The notes below the pieces were generated by a model. The model had not been told where the DNA came from. It did no database searches and saw only the letters and a list, made by a program, of their open reading frames with translations. A program made the position numbers and the translations under genes. A DNA stretch of 64,000 nt from positions 549,040,488 through 549,104,487 of the forward strand of contig NC_081412.1 of assembly GCF_030272615.1 (NCBI RefSeq), in the 5' to 3' direction. Positions 12,526 through 26,800 of this stretch are shown here, piece after piece (within the stretch, counting starts at the first letter, position 1; each line of letters opens with the position of its first letter). The stretch is from Cryptomeria japonica (lineage: Eukaryota > Streptophyta > Pinopsida > Cupressales > Cupressaceae).

Positions 12526-12536
12526 CTCTGATACCA
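12526..12536 (-). promoter_or_regulatory. Primer binding site, initiator Met tRNA type
   Basis: CTCTGATACCA is the reverse complement of TGGTATCAGAG, the standard primer site of plant copia elements. It places an LTR to its right (plus coordinates) and the element body to its left. Confidence 0.7.
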
Positions 12537-13242
12537 ATTATATTAATTGTTGTGTATTTTTTATTTCTACACAGCATAATAAGATGTAGTATCCTATTGT
12601 AGTTAGCTGTTCACATAATTAACATATTATTCTATAAACTCCGTTGTGTTTGCTGTTTCAATTCTTGTTTGTAAAAATCTGTCACGTTCTCATGGCAGGC
12701 AAAAGAATTTTCCGTCTCTGTAGATAAAATAAGATTTAATATAAACTATAACATATGGGCTAGATAAGTTTTAATAAAAACTGGACTGATTTAAAGTAGG
12801 CTAGGCGAAAGAATATCCCACCGTTTCGTTCAAGGCAACCAAAGTACAAGAAAAATATTATGATTACAAGAATGCTTCGTATTTACCGAATGAAGTTGTT
12901 GTACATTCCAAATTCAACGAGAACAACGTGACGACAGAAACGAAGAAGAGCTTGCTCTAAATTCAATTCATCTACCAATTCTAATAGCAAGGCGAATCAC
13001 GAAAGAGATGAACAAGAAATTAAGAAAATATTGGAGTTAATATCGTGGTATTGAAATGAATTAGAGAAACGGAAATATGTTCAAAATTTGATAAATTTTG
13101 AGTTGTGGGAATATGCAGGAATCCTATGGAGGAAAGGCATTCTAATGTTGGCGATACTCTGTCTTCGATTTTAATATGCTTTTGGGAGTAGTGTATGATC
13201 TCTGTCTTCTCCACTTCCTATGAATCATATTTCTTATCTATT
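12537..13242 (-). other. Probable LTR of the minus-strand element; ends not resolved
   Basis: By position next to the primer site this 0.7 kb should be the element's LTR. A TGTTGTG start is present near 12544-12550, but I found no clear partner CA end before the duplicated segment begins near 13243. No gene is visible. Confidence 0.35.
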
Positions 13243-13468
13243 TTTTTATGATTTAGATTATCTTAAATTCCCATGCGTTAAGCTCTTCAGTCTTATAAGT
13301 CATATTTTGATCTTCCTCATTTTTTCTTTATATCTTTGGGCTCCTCTTATTTACTTTTTTTATGATTATAATTATCTGATATTCCAAGGCCTTAAGCCTT
13401 TGATTTGCCTAAAAGCTATATCAGCTTAATAACAAGAATTGTTGGTGACATGTTTCGTTGAATTTCAG

Positions 13469-13719
13469 ATCCATAGGGTACCCGGTATCAAGCCTAACCT
13501 TCATAGCAAAAGAAGGGGTTTCTTATAACAAAATAATGGACATAATCAATCTTAAAAAGACAATTTGATTGATGGGCCTGAAGCAGATCAACTGGACGGC
13601 ATCATCAAATTTTAATCTGCTGATACCTGCAAGGAAAACACTAGCTCTCGTTGGCGGCAGTGAATCCGGACAGAGCAATATAATTTCTCTTCTGGAAAGG
13701 TTTTATGAGCCTAGCCAAG
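13469..13719 (+). pseudogene. ABCB exon pseudogene, copy 1
   Basis: This matches exon 6 of the minus-strand ABCB gene (24488-24804) but lies on the plus strand. A 3' splice site (TTGAATTTCAG) precedes it, with intron-like similarity to the real gene. A GT follows CTAGCCAAG, so it is a genomic copy, not a retrocopy. It keeps GLKQINW-type and [14 protein letters not shown] wording. About 60 bp holding the A-loop segment are missing relative to the gene. A frameshift is present. The Walker A reads GGSESGQSN, with the catalytic Lys replaced by Gln. No other ABCB exons flank it. Confidence 0.9.
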
Positions 13720-14477
13720 GTACAATTTGTTCACTGCTATATGTGTCTTATGGCCCACAGCCCATCCTTTTGCCATTTCAACTAGTTCTCCTTGTTACTT
13801 CTAACATTTTTTTTAAATAAATAGCTTTTATTTAAAAAAAAATTAATGAGTTTGTTATTTTGCATATTTTTTTATAGTTTTTATGTCTTCCAAACATTAC
13901 ATAATCATAAATCTTGGAGTTAGGAGACTGAAAAAAAATAAGAGTATTTGAAATGTGCACAGATCTCCTTGTATATAGGAAAGGTAGATGAGGTAGGACT
14001 CAAACTACGATTAACCCTACAAAGATGGAAAACATGGGAGCTCACTTGACATTTGTGTGAGCAAGTGTCAAACATGCATGTCAGAGGTGTCTCAAGTGAT
14101 GAGGACACATGTCTCAATGTTATGAACTAAGACAAAAGCATGGAATAGCCTATGTAAACTTAAGATAAGTGTGAACAGGTCACTCACTAGAAAGGTGATT
14201 AGCTTACTAATTTGGCAATGACTATTTACATTAATGTACTCATGTACAAATTCTGTATAACCAAAGCAAGTAACCTCAAAGAACTACTACTATTATAATG
14301 TACAGGAATACTTCCCCACATTAGAGAGAGAAAAGAGAGACTATGAATGCCACCCATATGATAATAGAACTTGTAGTGCTAAGTGATGGTCTAAGAAGAA
14401 TGTAGAATGTAATCCTTGAAAGTCAAACAATATTTCTTTCTAATGGAAGAAGGAGAACCGTAGATAGGTGCATGGCA

Positions 14478-14915
14478 TCTTCCTAGGTGAGAGGAATATA
14501 AGTCTCTGAATGACACAAAATATCAAAAGACAATAAAGAAAGCTTTGAAAGCTACTTAGTTGCTCTATGTGAAGGTTGAAGAAAATCATGAACAAAAGAT
14601 GTAGATGTGTGGACAAGAGCATTAATGTAGCTATCATCACAATTCCTTGTGAATCTTATAAAATGGGATTCATTAAACAACTTTGATATGTCATATAAGT
14701 AATCTTCTCAATCAACTATAGTTGAAATAGAACTATGAAAACCTTGTTCCCCTAAATTATGAGAAACTAATGGTGTAGGAATATTCTACACTGGAGAAGT
14801 ATGAGGTAGAGTAAATGTGATATCATTGAAAGCTATAGGAACCAATAGGGAGGATAAAACTCTGAAGTTCAAATAATCATATTATATCTCCTTATGCATG
14901 TTGAAGGTATTAGTG
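14478..14915 (-). other. Decayed coding-like stretch of unknown origin, copy 1
   Basis: On the minus strand a long frame reads VLSSLLVPIAFNDITFTLP, then GEQGFHSSISTIVD, EDYLYDISKLFNESHF and INALVHTSTSFVHDF. The same frame and wording persist in the duplicate at 46036-46465 despite many base differences, which suggests it once encoded protein. I recognise no family; a retroelement polyprotein is the likeliest source. It is broken in both copies. Confidence 0.45.
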
Positions 14916-17385
14916 TTATCTGACTCAAAACATTAGCTAGTAGTCAAGACTTATCATCATGCATGTACAATATTCCCTAAATTGCACTTAACGGGGGTGT
15001 TAGTGTTAATTTAGTCATTGTAAAACTATTTGGTTTATCACCTTTCTAGTCCTAATAATAACATTGTCATCTTATTATATTGTAATCTTAAAAGTTTTAA
15101 AAGATGCATTTTGTTATAGCAATGTTCCTAACCTAGGATCACAACCTATATAGAAAATTTCACATGAGAACTAGATATATCACCAAATGAGATGAAATAG
15201 ATTGATATTGAGATGATATACAAATGTATATGAGCCTCCTTATATAGGCAAAGGCTAGAATGCAAGCACAAATGAGGTGTAAGGGTAGGTACAACTAGCT
15301 ACCAACTAATGGCACAAAATACAAAATGCAGGTAAATAATAAAATGTTTAAAGTTTACCTATAACCTAGGAATATGATATGTCTAAGTAAACTTAAGATT
15401 GTGACTAAATTATATTTATTCCAAAACCCTCACTTAAGTGCAACTTATGGAAAAAAATTAAATATTCAATATGATATGATGATGGATCTTGACAACTAGG
15501 CCATGTTCGCTACCATATACAGTTCAAATGATCTCTTACAAATGGAGAAATGGAGAAAACCTCATGGGATAAAAGTCCTCTCCAAAAAAGAGATACGCGA
15601 ACAAACATAAGTGATAGGATGAATGATGAATAAAGGTCTAAACTGCACCAATAGCCTCTAAGAACTACATCCATTATTCTTAATTAATTCAAAATATTAT
15701 AATTATTTCTATTGCATAATATTCTTAATATGATTTCAAACCAAAAAACCAAAGAAATTTTTTAATTTTTAACTAGTAGATTCCTCTCTATATTGGGTGG
15801 TCATATTTTGATTTCTAAAGTCATTTTAAAAAGTTAACCTCACTAAAGAATGTAAGTGCCTTTGGAATATACAAAATACCCATCTTTGAAAAATATTTTT
15901 TGAAAGCATATTTCTCATTATGAATGATATTCTAATGGCATTATTATCGGAGTTTCTTTTGTTATTTCTAAATCCCTTCTTTAGAGTTTTCTAAAATATT
16001 TTTTTGAGCATTATTCCAATCCAATGGTTTGGAAAAAAAATTCTCATGTGATGATTTAATTCAAGTGTCTTCTTTTTTTCTTTTATTTATTATATTTTTC
16101 TCATACATAGGTGTTTAATTCATGGTTATTTACAAAAATATTGTTCCTCTATCTATACTCCCTACACATTTTGTTTTTCAAGAATTTTCTTGTTTGGTTT
16201 TGATGATTGATATTAATAGATAAATTAACTTCCTACACAATATTTATGATTGATTCTTGGCTACAATAACATAATAAAAATATGAGAAATTTGATTGATT
16301 TGACACCCTTATACCTTCAACATCCCTCTTCATATTTAAGTATACTTGTCTTTTATGGACAAAGGGGTAGCTAGTTTTTTTTAGCTTTGTCATTGAACGT
16401 TTCAAATCTATCATTTTGTGAAAACATTGGGACAAAGGTTTCTTCTGAACACACAAAGTCATTTGGTTGAATTATATAACATTTAAGAAAGCTTCTTTAT
16501 TTAGATTTTGTAATATAAATTGAATATTATAATTTTCTATAAATTACTAGTTTCAATTGTTGGATTTACTACTCTTTTGAATAGAATATAATTATATTAT
16601 TTTTTATATTTTGTGTGTCCTTTCTATTAGAATTAAACTTATCATTAGTCATTTATCCTATTCGCATAATTTAGGCCTACCACATTTTTGTCTCCTTATC
16701 CACATGTGCACATACATGGCAATGAGATTCTCAAGTTTTAATAGTAATCTATGGATCAGATTGTTATAACTAGTAGCACTTTATTATCTTAGTCTATAAG
16801 AATTTAGGTTACATACACATGTCTAAACACACAAACAAATAGGCCTTAGTCGTAAAGATATATAGACTAAGTGTACACACTCTCAAAACTTCTTAATTTA
16901 CTGAGTGAAAGCAAAAAAAATAGTTAGAGAGATTTAACATGAAGGCAAGTTCCCTAGTTGTTACACTATTCTCCTTTATCCCCCAACATAGATTGTAAAT
17001 AGGAACATTTCGCAATATTCAAACATACAATCTATTTGTTCTTTGATTATAACATCTATGACTCTTCCTTGTACTATTCGCTTTTTATTTATGATTATTG
17101 TTTTCTAAATATTATGTTATATCCACATTATTTTACATTAGATAAACTAACACTTAATAGTCTCTTGTTATTTCAATCTTTATATTACTCTTCACTTCTT
17201 CACACATTTAGATTAATCATTTTTATTATATCATCTAAAATTTATAATTTATCTATATTTTTAACAACTTAATATCAATCCAAAGTTAAATTAAATTTCT
17301 CTTTAAAATAATTTTTGAATTTTTATACATTATAACTTTGATTACCAACAAAATTTATATACTTTATAAATGCTTTGCAAATTTT

Positions 17386-17813
17386 ATTAAACTTAAACTT
17401 AAATAGACTAAAAATATGAAAAAACATATTTATGTCGAGAGCCATCTACAATGACATACAAATATCGGTAAATCAAAAAGTGGTTTTGAATAAATTTGAT
17501 GTGTAGATGACAGATAAATGCATGCATGTTTCAGTTTGTCTATAAGTATTATTTTTGTACTCTCAATAAAATAGAATCATTGTCACGTGTCTCTAAGTAT
17601 AAAACTGTTACATCTTTAATGAGAATGAAGGAATGCAGCATTATTCAGCTCCAAGACAATTATTTGATATCTCTCAACATTATTTTACGTATATTTCTTT
17701 TAAAATATAAATATACTAGATCTAACACAGCAATAATCAAATCCTTTGGTATAGATCCTCCTGAAGCAGGTGATATATGGTATTACTGTATTATCATTCA
17801 CTTTAAACAGTAG
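17386..17813. other. 3' flank of the ABCB gene
   Basis: This AT-rich DNA lies between the duplicated segment and the ABCB stop codon and presumably contains the gene's 3' UTR. I see no canonical AATAAA on the minus strand close to the stop, only AT-rich variants. Confidence 0.4.
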
Positions 17814-20800
17814 TCAACCCGAAAGTGATATAAACTCTTGCTCAATTGACTCTGCTCGATGGCTGGCCTTCAGGTTGAGCAGTCTGTTGTATTCTCCATT
17901 AGGTGTGGCCATGAGCTCTGAATGAGATCCCTGTTCTGCAATCCTTCCCTCCTTCACCACTGCAATGGTGGCCACATTCTTTATAGTGGAGAGACGATGA
18001 GCAACAATAATAGATGTTCTGCCTTCCATCACCCTCTCCAAGGCTTCCTGAACAACCCTCTCTGACTCTGCATCCAATCCACTGGTAGCCTCATCCAATA
18101 GCAGGATTGCAGGATTCTTCAGTACTGCCCTTGCTATTGCCAATCTCTGCTTCTGCCCTCCTGACATTTCCACTCCTCTCTCGCCTACCAAAGTCCCATA
18201 CCCATCAGGCAATTTGCTGATAAACTCATGAGCATTTGCAATTCTCGCAGCATTGATCACCTCTTCTTCTGATGCGTTCTTCTTTCCGTACAGAATGTTA
18301 TCTCTGATAGAAGTAGCAAAAAGAGCAGGCTCCTGCTGCACCAGAGAAATGTTCAATCTCAGAGAGCGTAGATGATAACTCCTGATGTCCATTTCATCAA
18401 TCAAAACAGTTCCTTCAGTTGGGTCATAAAATCTCTCGATCAGTGCAATGATGGAGCTCTTACCGCACCCACTAGATCCCACAAGGGCTAAGCTCTTTCC
18501 TGCTTCCAACTTCAGGTCCAGGTTTTCAAAAACAATAAATTGTGGTCGATTAGGATAACAAAATGTGACATTCCTGAACTCTATGTCTCCCTTCAAGTGT
18601 TCGACATTGAATGCTTCTGGATCTTCTGGCTCCATCCGTGTCTGCCTGTCCAGGATTTTGAACACCGACTTCACGGCTTCCCTGCTTTTAACGAAATTTG
18701 GAACCAAAGTCATCGTCTCCGAGAGTGTAGAAGAAGCAAAAAACATTACAGTAGATGCCACAATAACTTCAGTAAAACTAGCCGTTCCATTACTGACAAG
18801 TCTCCAGGCATTCCAAAGAGCCAAAGCATAGGAGCAATACAGGCCCAGCTGAGAAAGCCCATATAACAACCCTGCGATTTGCCCTTTTCTGAAGCTGCGT
18901 CTCACCGGTTTAGCGAGCAATTTCTGAAATAAAGACAGAACTTTCTTCTCTGCGTTGAATGCTATAAGTGTTCTGATATTGCTCACTGCTTCGCCTGCCA
19001 CAACGGTGGCTTCGTTGTGCGCCTTGGCTTGATCTCCACCGAATCCCTTATCTGACATTTTCTGCATTTAAATGAATCGCAAATCTTTGTAAGCTTAGGA
19101 TTCTACCCATACATGTTAGAATGGTTTTAACCTAATTAATTTAAATCTGTACAGACCTGAGACATGTTTCCCAAAACAAGAATAGGGTATGCGGCGAAAA
19201 GGATTAAGCTGACTTGCCATTGGGCTGTAAAGCATATTATCAAGGAAGCAACAATATTGGTGAGGTTCTGGGCAATAAGAAATACTTGTTCAATTACACT
19301 CTTTACGTGAGTCCCGTCGGAAGAAATGCGGGAGGAGATTTTAAGGCTGCCATTCTCATCTTTATCGAACCAAGATATCTCATTACGCAAAATGGCTGCA
19401 AGATTCAGGGCAAAATCATTCCATTCTATAAGTTATTCTCATCCTTTATGTAATAATGTATGAATTGAATGCAAGAAAGCTCAAATGGATGACATAAGTC
19501 CCCGAATTGTCCATGCAGCACGTCCTATCCAAAAAAACTATATAAAGAATAAAATATGTATCAGTTTAACCCCTTTACCTGCAAGCATCTTCTCTCGAAC
19601 TTTTTCGCTTAAATTTCCTCCGATTATCCCAAGGCAAAACTGCTGCAACGCGTTGCCTAGCAATGCAGCGAGAGCAATACCAATATACACGAAGGCAGCT
19701 ATCCTAATCTTGCGCTCCATTTCAGAATGATTCTGTATGAAGAAGTTGGTTATAGATATAGCCATAAATAGACCAACTATCGGGACTAGACAACCCTGTA
19801 TAATTGACCCAAATGTGCCCATGATTGCATATGGCCAATCTGTTGCACTCATTTTCAACAATCTCATGGCAGAACCCTTGGATGTCATATCTTCTGAATC
19901 TATCTTTGAAACTGTCACTTTTTCATTCTCATTGCTTTCATATATTTGTGCATCTACAATTGGAATCTGTGTCTCATTGCTTTCGGGCATGGCATCAATG
20001 AAATGAATTAGAACAGCAACCACACTAAGTAGTCAAATACAAAAAATAGGGCTCTCCTATTTATATATATACCTTAAATTTGGCATTACTTGTAACGTCT
20101 GCTCTGTGTCATTATTAGAGTAATCTGGTGCCTGCAAATTTATTAGAGAAAAATATGCGCCTCCATCCTCTTTGGCCATTAGTTGATCATGGCTTCCCAT
20201 TTCAACAATACACCCATCTTTCATAACAGCTATGGTATCGACCTTCTTAATAGTAGATAAGCGGTGTGCTATCACCACCGTTGTTCTGCCAATCATAAGC
20301 TCATTGAGAGTCAGCTGAATAAGACGCTCAGAAGCAGAATCGAGGGCACTGGTGGCCTCATCCAAAAGTAATATCTTTGGATTCTTCAAAATTGCTCTTG
20401 CCAGTGCAATTCTTTGTTTCTGCCCCCCAGAAAGTTGTGCTCCTCTTTCCCCTACCTGCATCATTCACACAACAACTTATCCATCACCTGTTGCAAATAA
20501 ATGGCTCAACTCAACTATCTGATTGTATTAATAAGTGTATTTTTGAAAGAAATATCAGCACTGTTAGTCCATGCTTTTTACCACCGCTTTTCATATTGAT
20601 GACTGATATTGATCATCCAGTTCTACCATCGGCCATCTAGTTTTGCGTACCCTTCATTACCTTATGTTGTTTAGATGGTCAGTTTTAATTGTAGTTTGTT
20701 TTTGTTTCAGTCCAGTTAAGAAGCTCTGTTTTTCCTTTGCCAGCGAATAAATCATGATAATGCATGTTGTTGTTAGTGCATAATCAGTTCCTTCTGCTTT

Positions 20801-23800
20801 GTCATGAACTACTCTTTTGAAGTCTAGTTGTATTCAAGTCGAGGGTAGTTTTTAATCAAGCTGGAATAAAACTGTTGTGTATAAAAAAAAATATAGTTCA
20901 CTAATAAAAAAAGAGAGGGTTCTGCCATTGCTGAAATGTATGAATAATCAGTTTCTTTTTTATGTCCGATAAGAGGTATTCATTTTATCACTAATAAAAA
21001 CAGAGAGGGTTCTGCCATTGTTGAAATGTATGAATGATCAGTTTCTTTTTTATGTCCGATAAGAGGTATTCATTTTATCACAGATTTTTATTGCTGTTAT
21101 TTTTTTTCTCTGCTCTCATATTCATTGAATTAGCCTGGTTTAGGGATAAGGGCTGCTTTCGAAAACTATAATTTGGTATCAAAGTAGGTAATTGATATAT
21201 TTATTGGTGTATTAAGATGATGTCATTTTTTATAGTAAAAGATTTGTAGGAGAATTTGAATTAGGTTATGAGGAGTTAGGTGATTAAAATACACTTACAA
21301 CAAATGATAAAATAGTTAAGGAGGCTAAGAAGAAAAATGTCCAAGCCTTATTTCATATTCGCATAGCTTTAAATAAGATTTTTCTTTTGAGAATTGTAGG
21401 AGTAAAAATAATTGAGGATGCTTGGAAGACTCTACAAGAAGCTTAACAAGGGAGTTCAAAGTTGTCAAGCTATAAAGATTAAAAAGAGAATTTGAGAAAT
21501 TGAAGATGCAAGAAGCTAAAAGTGTGAGTGACTATTGTGTGAGAGTTAAAGATGTGGTCAATAAGATGCCTATTGTTGGAAAAATAGTGAACAATGAAGT
21601 TTCTGTCAAAAATGTGTCAACGAATCTCACACCAAGGTCAAAACCATGTTGGTCATAATCATTGAAGAAAGAAAGGATTTGTCTACCCTTCAATTTGATT
21701 GCCTAATTCAATCTCTAATGTCTCATGAAGAAAGATTGAGAGATTCATTTGAAGAAAGTGATGAAACCCAAAAGCTTCAAGAGATTGAACAAACTTATTT
21801 TTCTTGAATTGTCAAATGTTCTCTCACCATATTCTTTTTGTGAAGTAAAATCAATCTTTAAAAAATTAAAAAGTTCACGGTGTTGGTGCCATAACCCTAA
21901 ATATTCTTTGATATTTTTGTCGGTGTGCATTTTATTCAAAAAAAAATCAAAATTAAATAACCTATTCTTTTTTTATTAAATATTCCTTTACAAGTTATGA
22001 ATAGATTAAACCGATTAGAGGCTCAATCATATTTTTCTACAAGTGAATAAATAGTTTGTTTATCCAATATTTTGTAGTAGTTACCTTCCAAAATAGCCTT
22101 ATATTTTTTGTGACAATCTACCCACATTTATTATGATGGATATAGGTAATTTCCCTTAATATTTACTATATCCAAAATTTATTGGGCTAGTCACTAAGTC
22201 ATCTAATTTTCAATAAAGAGGTTAAAATTTCTTATCATTTGGTTTCAATAGCTACCATCTAGGAACCATACATCTTTTTCATTTTCTTTTTCCAAATTAC
22301 GTGTGAATAATGTGGAGTGTTACATATAATCAAAAGACTCTTCAATATAATTGTCTCTCTTATTTTTCAAATCAGATTTATTATTTCTACATTCAAAGTC
22401 ATTGTGTCCATAATGTTCATAATGCATGCACTTGATTCTTCCATGATCCATAGAATTTCATCCTCTTCCTTTGTGATTTCCCCTTTCTTTTCCATTTTGT
22501 CAACCACATGGACTCTACTAGTTAAAGGACCCCCTTAAGGTTTAACTTATTAAGAATGAGTAGTACAATATGTTTGATTCTTATAGTAGAATGGAAAGGT
22601 TGCATTGAATTTTTTTATAGAATGTTGTGTACACTCTTTTATAAGGTTGTAAAGAACCTACCAAATCTACCATTAAAAATATGATTAAATCTTTTATTTT
22701 TTCAATTAGTATGATCATTGGATCAAATTTAGGAAGAAGAGATCTCATAATCTTTTTCAGAAATTCTGACTATGTTGTAGCTTTTCCTCAAGCCTCAAGT
22801 TAGTTTAGAATCATTTCAATCCTTGATATAAAATCTTATGTTGATTAAGCTTTTTTATCCTCAAATTTATAATATCTCTTCCAATGGTCTAAGTTCTAAT
22901 AATCTAACTTTATCAAATTCTTGGAATGTAATTTGTAACATTGCCCTTTCTATCATCCTTCAACTAAGATCATTGATTTGTTGCAAAAAAATTTAATGCA
23001 TTCTAATCTCTCATTTCATTCTACCTTACTTTAAATTGTTTCTAGAGATCTTGCAAAAATAGTAGAATATTTGTTTTAATATTTTCTATTGTAAATAAGA
23101 GAAGTTAGAATTATGACTTTCTACCATTAACCATTCTCATAATGATTTGAAAAAAACTACTAAACTATAAAATCATCTACACAATAACATTTCTACAACC
23201 TGTTGTAATACTAATTGAATTTTTTTTATTAATACTAGTACTAATTAAAAATAATAACTACAAAAGTACAAACTTTTACATTTTACAAATCATTTATGGT
23301 GATGTTTAGTTTATTTTCTCTGTTTATAAGGGTTTTAATTCTAATAATTTAATGGACACTCTTGTCTTTTTGTATGATGTTCGGCAATGCTCTACTCTTG
23401 GGTGGTGCAATATTATATGTGAAGAATGGAGATGTTAATTGGCATTTGGCATCAGTTATTAGGCAGATTCTTCAGGTGTGCAGTTCCTTGGATTCAATTA
23501 TTTTCACACACATTCCTAGAGAGTGGAATGGTGTTGTTGTCTATTTAGCCAAATGGGCCTCAGATCAGATGTAGGGATGGAATATATTGGATAGGGGGCA
23601 ATTGGCTCCTAATATGGTTCTTAGGCTAGATCAACTAGTGGACAATGATAGGGCTTTCTAGTTCTTTCTTCTCATCTTTCTATTTGTATCTCTTTTGTGA
23701 TTGAATAAATTTTTACTCCTCTTTTAATCATCATAAACATGAAAGAAAAAAAATACTCAATTAAATCTGAAGTAAAATACTCTATTAAATCTGAAGTAAC

Positions 23801-26800
23801 TATCTATCTAAAATAACAAACATTTAGCAAAACAAGAGACTGAACTTAAAGTTTTCAGGAATCCTAAACATAACCCTAAAAAATCATCCAAAATTATCAC
23901 TCTTGATGCATCCTATTTTAAAAATGCTTGCGGTGAAAAGAAGCCTAAAAATAAATTGTCTTGAACATGCAAACTGAAGGCTGCCAAAAAACTATTAACA
24001 AAATTTTAAATATTTAATAATTCTTACTAGGAAGAATATTACCTCTGAATATTTCACCTGTATTAAAGAATTATCTACAAAATCCTACCCTAGAGAAAAA
24101 TATATAAAGAGAAATAGAGCATTTCCAAACATTCACACCTTGGTATTATACCCTTCAGGGAAGTTGGTAATAAAATCATGTGCATTGGAAGCCTTTGCAG
24201 CCGCCATCACTTCTTCTTCATTAGCATCCTCCTTTCCATACAGTATGTTTTCCTTTATGCTTATTGAAAAGAGAACAGGCTCTTGACTTACCAGCCCTAT
24301 CTGTTGCCTTAGCCACTTTGTATTGAGTCTTTTAATGTCAAGCTCATCTACTAGTATTTGTCCTGAATTTTTGTTTCAACCAAGGAAACTATAAGAACTT
24401 CTGGTTAAGAGAAATTTTAGTAATTTGAAGGAGGAAAATAAATGAACAAACAAACATAGGCATGAACTAAACATGAAAAAATTATACCTTGAGTAGGTTC
24501 ATAAAACCTTTCTAGAAGAGAAATTACAGTGGTCTTTCCCGAGCCACTGCCACCAACAAGAGCTAGTGTTTTTCTTGCTGGTATTAGCAAGTTAAAATCG
24601 TGTAAAACAATGGCATCTGGACGTGAAGAATAGCTGAAGCAAACGTTCTTAAATTTGATGATGCCTTCCAGTTGATCTGCTTCAGGCCCATCAATCATAT
24701 TGTCTTTTAAGATTGGTGTCTGGTTAATGATCTCCATTATTTTTTTATAAGCAGCCACTCCCTTTACTATGAAAGTTAGGCTTGATACCGCGTACCCTAT
24801 GGCTCTGAAATTCAACCAGACATGTAACCAATAATTTTAGGTACTAAGCTCATATATTGTTTGGCCCAATTGAAAACTCAATGCATGGGAATTTACTGTA
24901 ATTTTAACCATAAAGAAAGCAAATAAGAGGAACCCAAAGAAATAAAGGACAGCTGAGGAAGATCAATGTATGACTCATAAGAAGAAGATGAGAAGAGAGA
25001 GATCTTACACTACTCCAAAAAGCATATTTAAAAGCGAAGACAAAATATCTGCAGGTTTATAAATGCCTTTCCTCGTTAGGATTCCTCCATACCAGCAAAG
25101 CAGAGCCCACGAACTATAAGATATGGCCATTACAGCACCCATTCCAACACCCTTAACCAGTCCTTCTTGGTACTCCAACTTAACTGTAGATTTTAACATC
25201 TTTGAATAAGATGCCATGGCCTTAGACTCCCCAACATAGGAATAAACAGTTCGAATTTGTGAAAGCACCTGTTTGAACAATATTTCAAATTTCAAAGAAC
25301 CCAAGATTTAAATTATAAATATCCCTTATATATGTTATGTTTAATAACAAATTATTATCAGCATATGAATTTAGATTCTCACTTCTTCAGTAATGGTTGC
25401 CGCGACTCCGGATGCTGTTTGAGCTTTATAAGTCACCTTGGAGAGAAGAGATGCATAGGAAGCCCCTACTGCGACGACCAGTGGTACAATGGCAAGGACA
25501 ACTAGACCCACAGGCCATGCATATCTCAGTGATAAAGCAAGCCCAGCAACTACTGTTGTTAGATGGGACATAAAGCTGGCCATCTGTCATTTTATGATTG
25601 AAATCAGATAGGCGAAAGCCATCCAATTTATATTTCATTGGTCAAGTATTACAAATATTTTTTTCAATCTCAAGAATGTAATAATAATATTTGGTTTGGG
25701 GGCATTTGTTTTATTTATTTATAAAGAATCCTCTCATCTCAGATTTGGAGTAGAAAAGGGAGTTTTGCATGTGTCTAATACTTCTATAGAATGAAGTAAT
25801 TGTAATGCATTCGTTATCCCTCAGCATGTGATCCGTTGATCAAAGAATGTAATGAATGTTGTAGCATGCATTGTGTTTTGTTTCTTTCCCTTCTTTCATG
25901 CAAATGAGTCTGAATTTTAATTAAATTGGGAACATCAATCTCATCAGTTCAAATTTTAATGATGCATTCCAGGTTTTTCTATAGAAATATTTCTGCATAA
26001 TTTTTTTATATAAATTTTCTTAAGACAAGTACTAATGTTATGATTGTAATTAGATAGGAGAAAGCCATTTCATTGACCAAAAATTATGAATGATGATTAA
26101 TTACAGACATAAGAAAGTATTAGTGGCCTCTCTATCACTATGTATTATTGTCTTAATGGCCTTTCTATCATTATGTAGTGATGGAGATCAGTTTCAAACA
26201 TGGGTAAAATTTCAAATACCTTATCACCAAGAGACTCTTGGATAAGAAGAAAATCGGTAGAAAAGCTATCCAGAATAGCTCCAGTCCTTATCTGTGTATC
26301 GAACACTGCCACATCCTGCTTCAATATGGCTTCTAGATATTTGTATCTCATCCTTGTAGTCTGTCTCTCTGCAGTATATATCCAACACGATATCTCTGCC
26401 ACAGTTCAAAACTTATCAGATTAACAACATATTTCCATTTCTTCGATTCATTTCGTTACCAATAGTATCTTACCTGCCCATCCAACTGCAAAAGCCGCAA
26501 TAGCAAGGTAAACTGTATACAAGGCATACTGAAACAACGGATTACAATACATTAGTCATCAGTAGGAATGCATTGAAAAGGACTAGACAGTGAACAGCCT
26601 GTTTGTTGTATCCCATATAAACAAGTTCATTGACACCCAATTACAAATTATTGAATCCCAAGTGATGTTTCATAACATTATGAATTTTGAAGCCAAAAGC
26701 CTGTAAATAGAACAAACCTCAGGTTTACCAGTACTTGAACCTATTTCGTACAGAGTTTCAGAGAAGACTAAAGCGTAGATGGGAAGGACAAGACCAGTTC

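Larger units (their letters stand above)
13243..17385 (+). repeat. Segmental duplication, copy 1
   Basis: This block aligns with 44005-46863 and then, after the LINE insertion there, with 62373-63094. Shared landmarks in order are: ATCTTAAATTCCCATGC, the dead ABCB exon, TGTATATAGGAAAGGTAGATGAGG, the CACATTAGAGAG region, the TCCAATCCAATG region, and AAATGCTTTG at the right end. Copy 1 lacks the MITE, solo LTR and LINE found in copy 2. It holds about 0.55 kb (about 15080-15650) with no counterpart there. The right end lies about 430 bp from the ABCB stop codon. Confidence 0.85.
20456..24138 (-). other. Intron 7 of the ABCB gene (3.68 kb), host of several elements
   Basis: The other nine introns are 78-636 bp; this one is 3683 bp. 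It falls inside NBD1, between the Q-loop half and the LSGGQ signature. It contains a 90-bp tandem repeat, a copia primer site with gag remnant (both sense to the plus strand, antisense to the gene) and a LINE 3' end. The stretches 20456-20900, 21811-23340 and 23800-24138 are AT-rich with nothing recognised. Confidence 0.85.

Noticed and set aside
18540-18866. Plus-strand 108-aa frame inside ABCB exon 11
   Set aside because: It is antisense to strongly conserved ABC-transporter coding sequence; a shadow frame.
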